A stretch of 50,538 nt of DNA from JBFLYZ01 sp040756415 (GTDB taxonomy: Bacteria > Bacteroidota > Bacteroidia > JADZBD01). The stretch's first letter is position 1. The number at the start of each line of letters is the position of its first letter. The stretch is taken from positions 1 through 50,538 of the forward strand of contig JBFLYZ010000025.1 in NCBI GenBank assembly GCA_040756415.1, written 5' to 3'. The notes under the pieces were generated by a model. That model did no database searches and was not told the DNA's origin. It was given only the letters and a program-made list of their open reading frames with translations. Positions 7,474 to 15,742 of this stretch are shown here, piece by piece. The translations under genes and the position numbers were made by a program.

Positions 7474-8688
7474 CTATGCTTCTGTTAGTAAACTGTAAAT
7501 ATTATAGCCGAGCAGGATCATCGTCAACAAGATGCCTGCCACGCTGATCACCGGCACGTTCAGCACGTTCACAGGCATACGGTAAGGACGTTCCCTGGTT
7601 TTCTCCTTCACCCTCAGCGCGATCACGCAAAGGTGAATGATCACGAAGGCCGCAAAAACGAACAGGGCGGCAAAACGGGCTGCCGTTTCCACATTCCCGA
7701 TGAGGGTAATGAGGCTGGCTGAAACAAATACCAGCAGCAATGCGGGTATGGGGGTCTGGCGGCCGGGCGAAACCCATGAAAACAGCTTCAGAAAGCCGAT
7801 CTCACGTCCCATATGATACACGATGCGTGAGCTGCCCAGCATATCGGCTAAAACGGTGTTTGACGTTGAAAAGAGAGCAATAATGGAGATGGCCATGGCT
7901 GCTTCATAGCCCAGGCCGTTTCGCACCACGGTGGCCAGCGGGCTTTCAGAAGCCGCCAGTTCCTCGGGGCTTACCGCCCTGACCGAAAAATAGGCAACCA
8001 GTATATAAAGTACGGAAATAATAGCGGTAGATATAAACAGGGCGCGCGGTATGTTACGCTCGGGGGCTTTGGCTTCCTCTGCCAGCTTGACCACTTTTTC
8101 GAAACCTATGGTAGCGAAAAAGGCCAGCGATGCTCCGGTAAGGATACCGCGTGTCTCCGCCCCGTAAGCGGGCTCCGCTTTCCCTTCCGAAAGCGAAAGC
8201 GATGAAAAGATGACCAGGAACAATCCAAGCGCCTCGGCAATCGTAAAAACCGCGTTGACGGCTGACGACTCGCGTATGCCTGAAACATTGACCAGGAAAA
8301 GCAGCAGCAGTATTCCAAGGGCTCCCGCGGTCATGTCCAGGCCGGTGAGCATACCCAGGTAGCCCGCAAAGCCCAGGGCCACCGCGGCTGCGGTAACAAT
8401 TCCGCTCAAAGCGATCAGCGAGCCCAACATGATGCCCGAGCGCTGGCCGAACGCCTTATCGGCATATACATATTCTCCGCCCGAGCGCGGATACATCGCG
8501 CTCAGCTCGGCATAAGAAAATGCCGTGGTAAGCGCGGTAAGCGATGCGAGCAGAAAAGCCAGCCAGGCCATGTTACCCGACCAGCCGGCCACCTTGCCGA
8601 CCAGCACATAGATACCCGCCCCCAGTATGGAGCCTATTCCAAACAGGACGCATTGCGTGAGACTCAGCGTTCTCTTTAATTCGGTCAT
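7474..8688 (-). CDS. APC family amino acid permease
   Basis: A 404-residue polytopic transporter of the amino acid-polyamine-organocation superfamily. The first helix carries the unwound GIGSILGAGIYVLVG motif that binds the substrate amino group, and helix 6 is marked by AFFATIGFEKVVKLAEE. About 12 hydrophobic segments are seen; the length is slightly short for the family, with a compact C-terminus. Substrate is unknown, although cationic amino acid transporter-like members share this FEKVV pattern. The gene lies 9 bases from its upstream partner at 8698 and 8 from the downstream phosphatidyltransferase, so a three-gene minus-strand operon is likely. Confidence 0.92.
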   Translation of the reverse strand: MTELKRTLSLTQCVLFGIGSILGAGIYVLVGKVAGWSGNMAWLAFLLASLTALTTAFSYAELSAMYPRSGGEYVYADKAFGQRSGIMLGSLIALSGIVTAAAVALGFAGYLGMLTGLDMTAGALGILLLLFLVNVSGIRESSAVNAVFTIAEALGLFLVIFSSLSLSEGKAEPAYGAETRGILTGASLAFFATIGFEKVVKLAEEAKAPERNIPRALFISTAIISVLYILVAYFSVRAVSPEELAASESPLATVVRNGLGYEAAMAISIIALFSTSNTVLADMLGSSRIVYHMGREIGFLKLFSWVSPGRQTPIPALLLVFVSASLITLIGNVETAARFAALFVFAAFVIIHLCVIALRVKEKTRERPYRMPVNVLNVPVISVAGILLTMILLGYNIYSLLTEA

Positions 8689-8697
8689 TTTTATTCT

Positions 8698-9096
8698 TCA
8701 CATTCCTTTCCGCGCGTCAACCAGTACATCGCCCCGGTGCAATTCCAGGTCAGGCAGATCACTCACCAGAACATTGGCCTTTTCACCGGCACGCGCCTCC
8801 CCGGCTTTTTTACCCGACACTTCAATATCCATCACTGTAAGGTCCTTGGGGCTATCTTTTTCCAGCTTCAGCACATTGCCAACACGTATGGTGCCCGAAT
8901 CAACCACACCGGTCACCAGCGCGCCATCGTCAAGGTTCAGCACATTCAGTATCCGGAACACCGTCCTTGCGTGAAACGCGGGGCTGCTCATGGATTGGGG
9001 CTGAATGTATGTGCCCACCGGGGGCGTAAAGAAGAACGTGATCATCAGCCAGGCCAGCAGAGCCAGGATCACCAGCGATATAATATAAACCCACAT
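8698..9096 (-). CDS. Membrane-anchored EF-Tu domain II-like protein
   Basis: A 132-residue protein with one N-terminal membrane segment (residues 3-22) and a C-terminal beta-barrel that closely resembles domain II of translational GTPases (EF-Tu, SelB). The diagnostic strands are visible: GALVTGVVDSGTIRVGNVL (residues 58-76), then VMDIEVSGKKAGEARAGEKA (88-107), VLVSDLPDLELHRGDVLV (109-126). There is no GTPase domain: no P-loop and no NKxD. It is thus a stand-alone translation-factor barrel fixed to the membrane. The role is unknown; ligand or protein binding is the most that can be inferred. It is first in a probable operon with an APC permease and a phosphatidyltransferase. Inverted repeats lie over and just upstream of its start. 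Confidence 0.78.
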   Translation of the reverse strand: MWVYIISLVILALLAWLMITFFFTPPVGTYIQPQSMSSPAFHARTVFRILNVLNLDDGALVTGVVDSGTIRVGNVLKLEKDSPKDLTVMDIEVSGKKAGEARAGEKANVLVSDLPDLELHRGDVLVDARKGM

Positions 9097-9141
9097 GACA
9101 AAAACTTTCCTTAAAGTTACCCCTAAAACAAAAATTTGTCA
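9096..9141. promoter_or_regulatory. Nested inverted repeats at the divergent 9096/9199 promoter region
   Basis: TGACAAA (9096-9102) pairs with TTTGTCA (9135-9141), and inside it AACTTT (9103-9108) pairs with AAAGTT (9113-9118) across CCTT. The outer repeat touches the start codon of the minus-strand gene. On the minus strand TAACTTTA at the inner repeat is one base off the TAnnTTTG -7 element, so this could be an operator over a promoter. Inferred from symmetry only. Confidence 0.45.
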
Positions 9142-9198
9142 AGGTGTGTGGCGCCAGAATTTTCAAAAAAAGGGAACAGAATTTGAATGTTCTGAAGC

Positions 9199-9690
9199 AT
9201 GAAGCGGATCTTTCTTTTGCTCAGCACTGCCACAACGGGACAGCAAACAGTGAATTACGTGGACCTGAACCTGTACGCGGGCAAATGGTATGTGGTGGCT
9301 TGCATCCCGACTGTATTTGACCGCAACTGGGAAGATATAACGGAAACGTATACGGTGAACCCGTCCGGCAGCTTCAATATCTATACAAGCTTCAGGAAAC
9401 CCAGCGGGCGTACGCGGACCATACGGTCAAAAGCCTTCATCGACCGCTCATCAGGCAACGCCCGGTGGAAAGTACAATTCGTATGGCCGCTAAGGGCCCA
9501 CTACTGGATCATTGAACTGGCTGACGATTACTCCTACACGGTGGTCGGGCACCCGAAGAAAAAATTTCTTTACATCATGAGCCGCAGCCCCTTTATGAAG
9601 GACGAGCTGCTGCAGGCTATCATCGGGCGCTGCAGCCAGAAAGGATACGATATTTCCGAATTGCGCATGCCGGCTCATCATCAGCCCTGA
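9199..9690 (+). CDS. Lipocalin family protein (Blc-like)
   Basis: A 163-residue Blc-type lipocalin. The first structurally conserved region is YAGKWYVVACIPTVFD (residues 26-41), with the Gly-x-Trp of the family, followed by alternating beta strands ending in ADDYSYTVVGHPKKKFLYIMSR, the second conserved region. Blc proteins bind fatty acids or lysophospholipids and are induced by starvation, osmotic or membrane stress. The N-terminus is hydrophobic (MKRIFLLLSTA) but shorter than a usual signal peptide and has no lipobox, so export is uncertain. It lies next to envelope-stress-like genes. Its last 10 bases overlap the end of the convergent gene at 9681. Confidence 0.88.
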   Translation: MKRIFLLLSTATTGQQTVNYVDLNLYAGKWYVVACIPTVFDRNWEDITETYTVNPSGSFNIYTSFRKPSGRTRTIRSKAFIDRSSGNARWKVQFVWPLRAHYWIIELADDYSYTVVGHPKKKFLYIMSRSPFMKDELLQAIIGRCSQKGYDISELRMPAHHQP

Positions 9691-10286
9691 TCCCAGGCTT
9701 TTTTCACGGCCGCGGTGATACGCTCCCACCGCTTGCTGCTTTTCCCCCTGGCATCACGAGTTACATGAATAAAGACAATGCCGTCCTTTTCATACACATG
9801 CGCATGCTTCATCCGGATTCCGAGCAGTTTCTCCTTCAGCTTTCGCTGCCGCCCGGTGCGTATGCCTATTATGCCTTCCCGCTGTTGCGTCAGCATCAGC
9901 CGCCTGAACCGCGCGCGGGTCCAGGGCAGATCGTATCGCTTATTACGATACCGCAGGCGCTCGCCTGTCTCTATATCGACCAGGCTCAACCCGCCATTAC
10001 GTATATCTCTGCTATCCCGCTCCAGCGCTTCATATATCCGGTTAAAATCCCGTTCGCTCCAGCAATGCCCTGAACAGGAGGGAGTGGTGGCCAGACCTTT
10101 ACCGTGGAGAAACCGCACCAGGTTCCGTAGCGGCTTATCCACGCTTTTCAGAAAATTACCGTAGGTGATCGCTTTATTCCTTTTGCCCCGCCTGAAGTAA
10201 TACCAATAGGGCCGGGCCGATGAGAACAACCAGTTCCCTTTATGAAATTCCTCATGCGGGATAAAATCAGGAGTGATATTCGGCAC
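9681..10286 (-). CDS. Basic hypothetical protein with PSCSGH motif
   Basis: A 201-residue, strongly basic protein I do not recognise. Features are an N-terminal aromatic stretch (NWLFSSARPYWYYFRRGKRN), a LATTPSCSGHCWSERDF motif at about residues 65-81, and an Arg/Lys-rich C-terminal half ending in KRWERITAAVKKAWDQ. The PSCSG turn recalls the SCSG motif of TYW3-like tRNA-modifying proteins, but the rest does not obviously match, so no function is assigned. No signal peptide or membrane segment. It ends inside the lipocalin gene on the opposite strand and starts 20 bases after the stop of the PEBP gene, with which it may be cotranscribed. Confidence 0.7.
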   Translation of the reverse strand: MPNITPDFIPHEEFHKGNWLFSSARPYWYYFRRGKRNKAITYGNFLKSVDKPLRNLVRFLHGKGLATTPSCSGHCWSERDFNRIYEALERDSRDIRNGGLSLVDIETGERLRYRNKRYDLPWTRARFRRLMLTQQREGIIGIRTGRQRKLKEKLLGIRMKHAHVYEKDGIVFIHVTRDARGKSSKRWERITAAVKKAWDQG

Positions 10287-10306
10287 CGTATGCGCGCGGT
10301 TTTCTA

Positions 10307-10765
10307 CTACAGCATCTTCTTGTAAATACCCATCAGCTCTCCCCAGGCAACGATATGGCCTTTCATCGCCTCCTGCAGCTCGCTTTTACCTGCACCCTTT
10401 TCCAGGTCGAGCAACCGGTCGAGCGCATAGATCTTGAAATAATAGTGGTGCGTGCCCGAGGGAGGACAGGGCCCGGTATAGCCGTTCGTACCGGCCGTAT
10501 TTTTCCCCTGGACTCCCGGGGCGCTGTTCTCCTCTATGCCCTCGAGAGGCGGGATATTCCACATCAGCCAATGATCGAAGGTTCCGCTTACTGCATCGGG
10601 GTCCTGCATGACCAGCACCAGGCTTTTCGCCTCTGCGGGTATTTTTCCTATTGTCAGCGGTGGACTGATGTTGATTCCATCGCAGGTATACTTTGAAGGG
10701 ATCATGCCGCCCCGGTCGAAAGCGGGACTGCTGATCTCCAGCAATGTTTTGGTTCGCGTGATCAT
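10307..10765 (-). CDS. YbhB/YbcL family PEBP-like protein
   Basis: A 152-residue phosphatidylethanolamine-binding/Raf kinase inhibitor-like protein of the bacterial YbhB/YbcL type. The ligand pocket motifs are present: DPDAVSGTFDHWLMWNIPP (about residues 55-73) and GPCPPSGTHHYYFKIYALD (about 99-117). ATG 10765 is preferred because the longer frame upstream to 10828 adds only an unusual hydrophobic leader, and residue 1 then falls before LLEISSPAFDRGG as in cytosolic homologues. If the longer start is used the protein would be membrane-anchored. Function in bacteria is not known; homologues are often in stress regulons. Confidence 0.9.
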   Translation of the reverse strand: MITRTKTLLEISSPAFDRGGMIPSKYTCDGINISPPLTIGKIPAEAKSLVLVMQDPDAVSGTFDHWLMWNIPPLEGIEENSAPGVQGKNTAGTNGYTGPCPPSGTHHYYFKIYALDRLLDLEKGAGKSELQEAMKGHIVAWGELMGIYKKML

Positions 10766-10983
10766 AAAAAACAGTATTAAAAAGTTAATAATACCCGACT
10801 CGATGATAATGATTGCTGCCCAGACCATTTCCGATTCATCCTCCGGTCCTTTTGCATTGAGGGGAAGAATGCCCCTGCATACCGGAAAACTGTGCCAGCA
10901 AGGCCCGCGGAGCGATGCGTGACATGCATGAGAAACAGCGCGAAGGGAATTGCGTGTTTTGTGGAATTGTTTCCCCGCTGCTC

Positions 10984-12183
10984 TTATTTCTTTTTGTCCT
11001 TTCTGCCCTTTTCTTTTTTCTTTAAGTCCTTTCCGAGCACCTTTTCAAGCAGGGTCCTGTCTCTTTCATCTTTCATGCGGTTGATGCTGATCGAATGGTC
11101 GATCGCGGGGCGCAGGGCCTGGACAAAACCGTTGCGCAGCACATAGCTGATCGCTTTCCATACATCAATATCGGGCGACTCGAACGTTCCGCTGACCGGT
11201 ATCTTGCTGGCTACCTGGTCGCGCGGCTGGTTCTCCACGATCTCGGCCGATGTGCCCACTACCATCTCCCAAAGCTTTTGTCCTATGCCTCCTTCGTCCT
11301 CATTCCATTGAAGCACATCCATATCTTTGATCACCGGCTTGACATACCCGCCAAAGCCACCGTCCTTGGCAGCGAACTCCATGAAAAGACCAAAGCTCCC
11401 TTTTTTGACATCGAAATTCCCGTACGCACGAAGGAAATCGTTAAGCTGGGTCAGGTCGAGTTCCCTGAGCTCAGCGTTCATATCAAATGTGGGCACCTTG
11501 TTCAGCGCATCGAATTTAACGTTCACGGCCATGTGCCCGCCATAGGCGTCAGCGTCAAAGCGCATGCCGGCCGGAAGCAGCCTGGCGCTATCGTTCACAT
11601 TCGAAAGGTTGTCCGCTGTGATCTGAACGTTCTTCATCGAAACATCGATCACCGGCTGGCGCGTGGGGTCAATAAAATGGACCTGGCCATTGCTTACCTC
11701 GAAACGGTTAATGCTGAGGGGCATCAGGCCCCTGATTACCTTCCTGAAATCGGCCGTATCCTCCTTCACCTCTTTATCCTTCTTCACCTCCGGTTTCTGG
11801 ATGAAGTTCAGGACCGGCTCCTCTGCATAGATCTCCGCCACCAGCTTACCCTTGAACAAAGCGCTCCACTGAACAGAAAGATCGATCTCCGGGCATTGGA
11901 AGAAAGGGAGGGTATCTACCTGCCCATCGGCATTGACCTTTTTAATGGATATCCCGTTGATCTTGTAGGCTCCGCGCAGCAACGCAATATCTATATCTTC
12001 CACATGCCCCCGGTATTCTTCCAGGCCGGCCAGCCTGTTGTTGATATAACGCAGCATCACATAAGGAAGGCTGATGCGGATAACAAGCAGAACACCCAGT
12101 ACGATCAGCAAGGCCCTCCATCTTCTCCTTCTGCGCCTTTGTTTCCTGGCCGCAGAACCGTTATCAACTTGATCCTTTTTCAT
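10984..12183 (-). CDS. DUF748/AsmA-like envelope protein
   Basis: A 399-residue protein with a basic N-terminal stretch (RKQRRRRRRW) and one membrane anchor (about residues 22-45), followed by a large exported domain. The domain matches the DUF748 (AsmA-like) pattern: early YRGHVEDIDIALLRGAYKINGI, the mid NRFEVSNGQVHFIDPTRQP turn, and a C-terminal domain with IPVSGTFESPDIDVWKAI. The AsmA/DUF748 group is linked to outer-membrane assembly or lipid traffic across the periplasm, with a long beta-groove. The C-terminus ends in a Lys/Glu-rich tail. It is alone on the minus strand, with a 155-base spacer on one side and a 76-base divergent spacer to the YihY gene. Confidence 0.82.
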   Translation of the reverse strand: MKKDQVDNGSAARKQRRRRRRWRALLIVLGVLLVIRISLPYVMLRYINNRLAGLEEYRGHVEDIDIALLRGAYKINGISIKKVNADGQVDTLPFFQCPEIDLSVQWSALFKGKLVAEIYAEEPVLNFIQKPEVKKDKEVKEDTADFRKVIRGLMPLSINRFEVSNGQVHFIDPTRQPVIDVSMKNVQITADNLSNVNDSARLLPAGMRFDADAYGGHMAVNVKFDALNKVPTFDMNAELRELDLTQLNDFLRAYGNFDVKKGSFGLFMEFAAKDGGFGGYVKPVIKDMDVLQWNEDEGGIGQKLWEMVVGTSAEIVENQPRDQVASKIPVSGTFESPDIDVWKAISYVLRNGFVQALRPAIDHSISINRMKDERDRTLLEKVLGKDLKKKEKGRKDKKK

Positions 12184-12259
12184 GCGCTTCTGTCTGAGTC
12201 TGCCTTTTACCTGACAATTTCATGCCAGAATTGGAATATCTTTTGCCCTGCCAGGCTGT

Positions 12260-13198
12260 ATGAAACGCAAGCTGATATTCAAAAACACCCTGTTCCTGGT
12301 CAGGGAATCGTACCGCGAATTCATGAACGATAAAGTGATGAAGCTGAGCGCTGCCTTAGCCTATTATACGGTCTTTTCTCTCCCTCCTTTGCTCCTGGTC
12401 ACGATCGGACTGCTGGGGCTGTTCTATGGAAGGGATGCCATAGAAGGCGAGATCTTCATGCGCCTGCAGGAATATATAGGCGGTGAAGCCGCCCTGCAGA
12501 TACAGGAGGTGCTGAAAAAAAGCTCAGCCCACCACGACAATACGGTGGCTACCATCGTGGGACTCTTCACCCTGCTGCTGGGAGCCACGGGTATTTTCGG
12601 GGAGGTACAGGATTCCATCAATTTCATCTGGGGATTGAAAGCCAGGCCCAGGAAGGGATGGGTCAAGCTGATCATCAACCGGCTGCTCTCCTTTTCCATG
12701 ATACTTATACTGGGCTTCGTGCTGCTGGTATCGCTGCTGCTCAATGCCGCCTTAGAGGTTTTCCTCGGCCAGTTGAAGACCCTGTTTTCCGAGAGGATCG
12801 TAGACAGCCTTTACATCATCAATTACGCGGTATCCATTGTTGTGATCGCCACGCTCTTCGCCTGTATCTTCAAGGTGCTTCCCGATGCGAAAATACGCTG
12901 GAAGGATGTGTGGGTGGGCGCCCTTGTCACCACCTTGCTGTTCATGATCGGCAAAACAGGCATCAGCTATTACCTTCAGAACAACACGACCATTACCGCA
13001 TACGGGGCAGCCGGATCGCTCATCGTTATTCTGCTATGGGTATATTATTCCGCGATCATCCTTTACTTTGGAGCGGAATTTACACAGGCCTACATACGCT
13101 TCAGGGGCCGGAGAATAGAGCCGAACAAATATGCCGTATGGGTGGAAAGAAGGATAGTTGAAAAAGAATCGAATATCAGCCTGCGCAAAACAGGCTAG
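12260..13198 (+). CDS. YihY/virulence factor BrkB family membrane protein
   Basis: A 312-residue inner-membrane protein of the YihY/BrkB family (once misnamed RNase BN). The N-terminal signature is clear: MNDKVMKLSAALAYYTVFSLPPLLLV (here split in two: KVMKLSAALAYYTVFS, then LPPLLLVTIG). Six membrane segments are seen, and the late motif YGAAGSLIVILLWVYYSAIILYFGAEFTQAY, again characteristic, lies at about residues 248-278. Function is not established in the family; transport or envelope roles have been suggested. The stop codon overlaps that of the convergent histidine kinase within a CTAG. Confidence 0.92.
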   Translation: MKRKLIFKNTLFLVRESYREFMNDKVMKLSAALAYYTVFSLPPLLLVTIGLLGLFYGRDAIEGEIFMRLQEYIGGEAALQIQEVLKKSSAHHDNTVATIVGLFTLLLGATGIFGEVQDSINFIWGLKARPRKGWVKLIINRLLSFSMILILGFVLLVSLLLNAALEVFLGQLKTLFSERIVDSLYIINYAVSIVVIATLFACIFKVLPDAKIRWKDVWVGALVTTLLFMIGKTGISYYLQNNTTITAYGAAGSLIVILLWVYYSAIILYFGAEFTQAYIRFRGRRIEPNKYAVWVERRIVEKESNISLRKTG

Positions 13199-13929
13199 TG
13201 CGGGTGCGGGAGCAGAACGCTGAACACGGAACCCTTTCCATACACGCTTTCTACCCGTATCAATCCCCTGTGCTGCGTAATGATCGTTTGCGCTGTGGTC
13301 AGGCCAAGGCCGGCCGCCTCGCTCCGGGTTGAATAGAAAGGTTCAAAGATACGGTCGATATCGCGTTCCTGTATTCCCTTGCCGTTATCCTGTATATCCA
13401 GGCGTACCACGCCATTCCCGGCCGATCCCGTAACGCGGATGCTTCCTTCCGGAGCGCTGATGGAATCGATGGCGTTATGGAGGAGAGACATCAGCGCGAT
13501 CATGAGCTGCGCCTTATCAGCCCGCACCAGGATATCTGACGGAACCTGCAACACGGTCGATATATTTTTCTCCAGTATCCGGGCCTGAACGAAGAAAAGC
13601 GCTTCCTCTGCAAGCGTTTTCAGGCCCACAGGGGCCGGCTGCAAAGGGCGCGGGCTGGTGGCGCGAAGCAGCTCCTCGAGGGCAGTATTGATCTTCTTAC
13701 CGCATTTTTCAATGATATCCAGGAACTCCGCTGGGTTATCGTTATCCTGAGCGGGCCTCTCCAGTACAGCACGCAGCTCGTACAGGGAGAAGTTGATCGC
13801 TGACAGGGGATTTTTGATCTCGTGCGCTATGCTCCTGGCCAGCTCGGCCGTGATGGCCTGGCGGAAAAGCTGCTTTTCGCGCTGCGCATCGCTGAGCAAA
13901 ACCGGTTCGTGAGGCGTTACATTCTGCAT
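13195..13929 (-). CDS. Soluble sensor histidine kinase
   Basis: A 244-residue histidine kinase without membrane segments or a recognisable sensory domain. The HisKA motif is ARSIAHEIKNPLSAINF with phospho-acceptor His36. HATPase boxes follow: N box LLHNAIDS, G1 DIQDNGKGIQ, G2 GLGLTTAQTII. ATG 13929 is chosen: the longer start at 13941 is a TTG lying inside a perfect -7 element (TATCTTTG, 13939-13946). No response regulator gene is adjacent, so it is an orphan. It is divergent from the SDR-Ku-LigD operon across a region rich in inverted repeats, and a link in regulation is a reasonable guess only. Confidence 0.9.
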   Translation of the reverse strand: MQNVTPHEPVLLSDAQREKQLFRQAITAELARSIAHEIKNPLSAINFSLYELRAVLERPAQDNDNPAEFLDIIEKCGKKINTALEELLRATSPRPLQPAPVGLKTLAEEALFFVQARILEKNISTVLQVPSDILVRADKAQLMIALMSLLHNAIDSISAPEGSIRVTGSAGNGVVRLDIQDNGKGIQERDIDRIFEPFYSTRSEAAGLGLTTAQTIITQHRGLIRVESVYGKGSVFSVLLPHPH

Positions 13930-13938
13930 AAAGACAGG

Positions 13939-13946
13939 CAAAGATA
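13939..13946 (-). promoter_or_regulatory. -7 promoter element (TATCTTTG) of the histidine kinase gene
   Basis: On the minus strand the sequence is TATCTTTG, an exact match to the Bacteroidota TAnnTTTG consensus, 9 bases before ATG 13929. No TTTG -33 element is seen at the usual 18-20 base distance. Confidence 0.65.
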
Positions 13947-13974
13947 CTGCGTATGCGGATGAATGCCCTCAAAA

Positions 13975-14075
13975 AACCTGTGGTATTTTTTCCCCATTGC
14001 AACATTTGATCAACAGGCGCCCTGTTGAAAAGCCGCCCTTCCTAATCTGGCACGGCTTTTATACCATCACAGGTT
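13975..14075. promoter_or_regulatory. Nested inverted repeats upstream of the SDR-Ku-LigD operon
   Basis: A perfect 19-bp dyad, TCAACAGG (14010-14017) CGC CCTGTTGA (14021-14028), lies between the divergent histidine kinase and SDR genes. It is enclosed by a second pair, AACCTGTG (13975-13982) and CACAGGTT (14068-14075), whose flanks also match (GGTAT against ATACC). The inner dyad has no T tract after it in either direction, which favours a protein-binding site over a terminator. Confidence 0.5.
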
Positions 14076-14089
14076 GTTTACGCATCGTT

Positions 14090-14956
14090 ATGCAGCATTC
14101 CAATCCCAAGAAAAAACTGCGCAAGCGGCAGCACCAGGCCCGGCCGGGCATAGAACGAAGAATGGAGCCGGTACCCGTATCGGACGACAGGGTTCCTGTC
14201 GCGCTGGGAAAGCTCACCGGCAAAGCGGCCCTGATCACCGGTGGCGACAGCGGGATCGGCAAAGCGGTTGCGGTGCTGTTCGCAAAGGAAGGCGCTGATG
14301 TGGCCATCTCGTACCTGAACGAACATGCCGATGCGAAGGACACGCGCGAGCAGGTTAACGGATACGGGCGGCAATGCATCCTGCTGCCGGGCGATATTTC
14401 CAGGGAGCGTGCCTGTATCACGGCCATAAAAAAAACCAATCAAGCCTTCGGCAAGATCGATATCCTGGTCAATAACGCGGCCGTGCAGTACGAGAAAGAA
14501 AGCCTGGAAAAGATCACTACGCGGCAATGGCTGAAAACGTTTCAGACCAATATCTTTTCCTACTTCTGGATGTGCAAGCACGCCCTGCCGCATATGCAGG
14601 AGGGCAGCGCAATCGTGAATACGGCATCGGTAGTGGCGTACCGGGGCAGCAGCCGCCTTATCGATTACTCTTCCACGAAAGGGGCCATCGTGGCCTTTAC
14701 CCGCAGCCTTTCCGCCAACCTGGCGGAGAAGAACATACGCGTGAACGCGGTGGCGCCTGGGCCGGTATGGACACCGCTCATCGTATCGAGCTTTAAAGGA
14801 AAAAAAGTAGCGCAGTTCGGCAGCGATGTGCCTTTGGGCAGAGCCGGTGAGCCTGCCGAGATCGCGGCCTGCTACGTGTTCCTGGCCAGTGACGACTCAT
14901 CGTACATGACGGGGCAGGTGCTGCATCCCAACGGGGGCGAGATCATAAACGGATAG
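14090..14956 (+). CDS. SDR family oxidoreductase (YghA/general stress type)
   Basis: A 288-residue short-chain dehydrogenase/reductase with the N-terminal extension of the YghA/GsiB-associated general-stress class. A basic and Pro-rich leader is followed by the cofactor loop GGDSGIGKA (residues 51-59), NNAAVQ (NNAG equivalent), the catalytic SVVAYRG serine and YSSTKGA Tyr-Lys pair, and the C-terminal PLGRAGEPAEIAACYVFLASD. NAD(P) preference and substrate are unknown. ATG 14090 is chosen since the earlier part of the open frame covers an inverted-repeat regulatory region. It lies 3 bases before the Ku gene and is the first gene of the NHEJ operon, an arrangement seen in some stress regulons. 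Confidence 0.93.
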   Translation: MQHSNPKKKLRKRQHQARPGIERRMEPVPVSDDRVPVALGKLTGKAALITGGDSGIGKAVAVLFAKEGADVAISYLNEHADAKDTREQVNGYGRQCILLPGDISRERACITAIKKTNQAFGKIDILVNNAAVQYEKESLEKITTRQWLKTFQTNIFSYFWMCKHALPHMQEGSAIVNTASVVAYRGSSRLIDYSSTKGAIVAFTRSLSANLAEKNIRVNAVAPGPVWTPLIVSSFKGKKVAQFGSDVPLGRAGEPAEIAACYVFLASDDSSYMTGQVLHPNGGEIING

Positions 14957-14959
14957 ACC

Positions 14960-15742
14960 ATGAGACCCATCTGGACAGGAGCGATAGGATTCGGGCTGGT
15001 AAACATACCGGTGAAGCTGTACAGCGCTACCCAAAGCAGCACCCTCGACCTGGATATGCTCGACAAAAAAGACCATTCGCACATCCGCTTCAAGCGTGTG
15101 AACGAGCAGACCGGGAAGGAAGTGAAGTGGGAGGATATAGTGAAGGGTTATAAATACAACGATCAGTACGTGGTGCTCACCGACAAGGATTTTGAGGCGG
15201 CCAGCGCGAAAAAAACAAAAGTGATCGAGATCAGCGATTTCATTAAGGAAGGCGAGATCAACACGATGTATTATGAAACACCGTATTATCTCGAGCCGGA
15301 TAAGAGCGGTGTACGCGCCTACGCGCTTCTCCGCGAAGCGCTTCGTAAAACAGGCAAGATCGGTGTCGCTACGTTCGTGATGCGTAACAAGGAAAGCCTG
15401 GCCATGATCAAACCCCTTGACAAAGTGCTCGTGCTGCACCGCGCCCGTTTCGGGGAAGAGATACGTGATTACAACGAGCTGAACCTGCCGGGTAAGGCTG
15501 AAGTGAAGGCCAATGAGCTGCAAATGGCCATTGCGCTGATCGACCAGCAATCGCGGAAATTCGACATTGCCAGCTACCGGGATAGCTATACCGATACACT
15601 TATGGATATTATCCGGAGCAAGGCGAAGGGCAAGGGGCCGGCAAAAACACCTCGCATGAAAGTGGTGCACAGCCAGCCACAGGACCTGATGGAGCAGTTA
15701 AAGGCCAGCCTGAACCGCAAACAACACAAGAAGGCGTCATGA
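14960..15742 (+). CDS. ku: Non-homologous end-joining protein Ku
   Basis: A 260-residue bacterial Ku homodimer subunit that encircles DNA double-strand ends and recruits LigD. The N-terminus MRPIWTGAIGFGLVNIPVKLY is the family hallmark (here MRPIWTGAIGF then GLVNIPVKLY), followed by HSHIRFKRVNEQTGKEV and a basic C-terminal tail (NRKQHKKAS). Length is normal. It overlaps the next gene by 4 bases (ATGA at 15739) and follows the SDR by 3, so SDR, Ku, phosphoesterase and LigD form one operon. Ku and LigD together suffice for end joining in other bacteria and support survival of stationary-phase, desiccated or spore cells. Confidence 0.97.
   Translation: MRPIWTGAIGFGLVNIPVKLYSATQSSTLDLDMLDKKDHSHIRFKRVNEQTGKEVKWEDIVKGYKYNDQYVVLTDKDFEAASAKKTKVIEISDFIKEGEINTMYYETPYYLEPDKSGVRAYALLREALRKTGKIGVATFVMRNKESLAMIKPLDKVLVLHRARFGEEIRDYNELNLPGKAEVKANELQMAIALIDQQSRKFDIASYRDSYTDTLMDIIRSKAKGKGPAKTPRMKVVHSQPQDLMEQLKASLNRKQHKKAS

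Noticed and set aside
11095..12333. 412-codon open frame antisense to the DUF748 gene
   Set aside because: No recognisable protein features; the sense frame has a membrane anchor and AsmA-like pattern.
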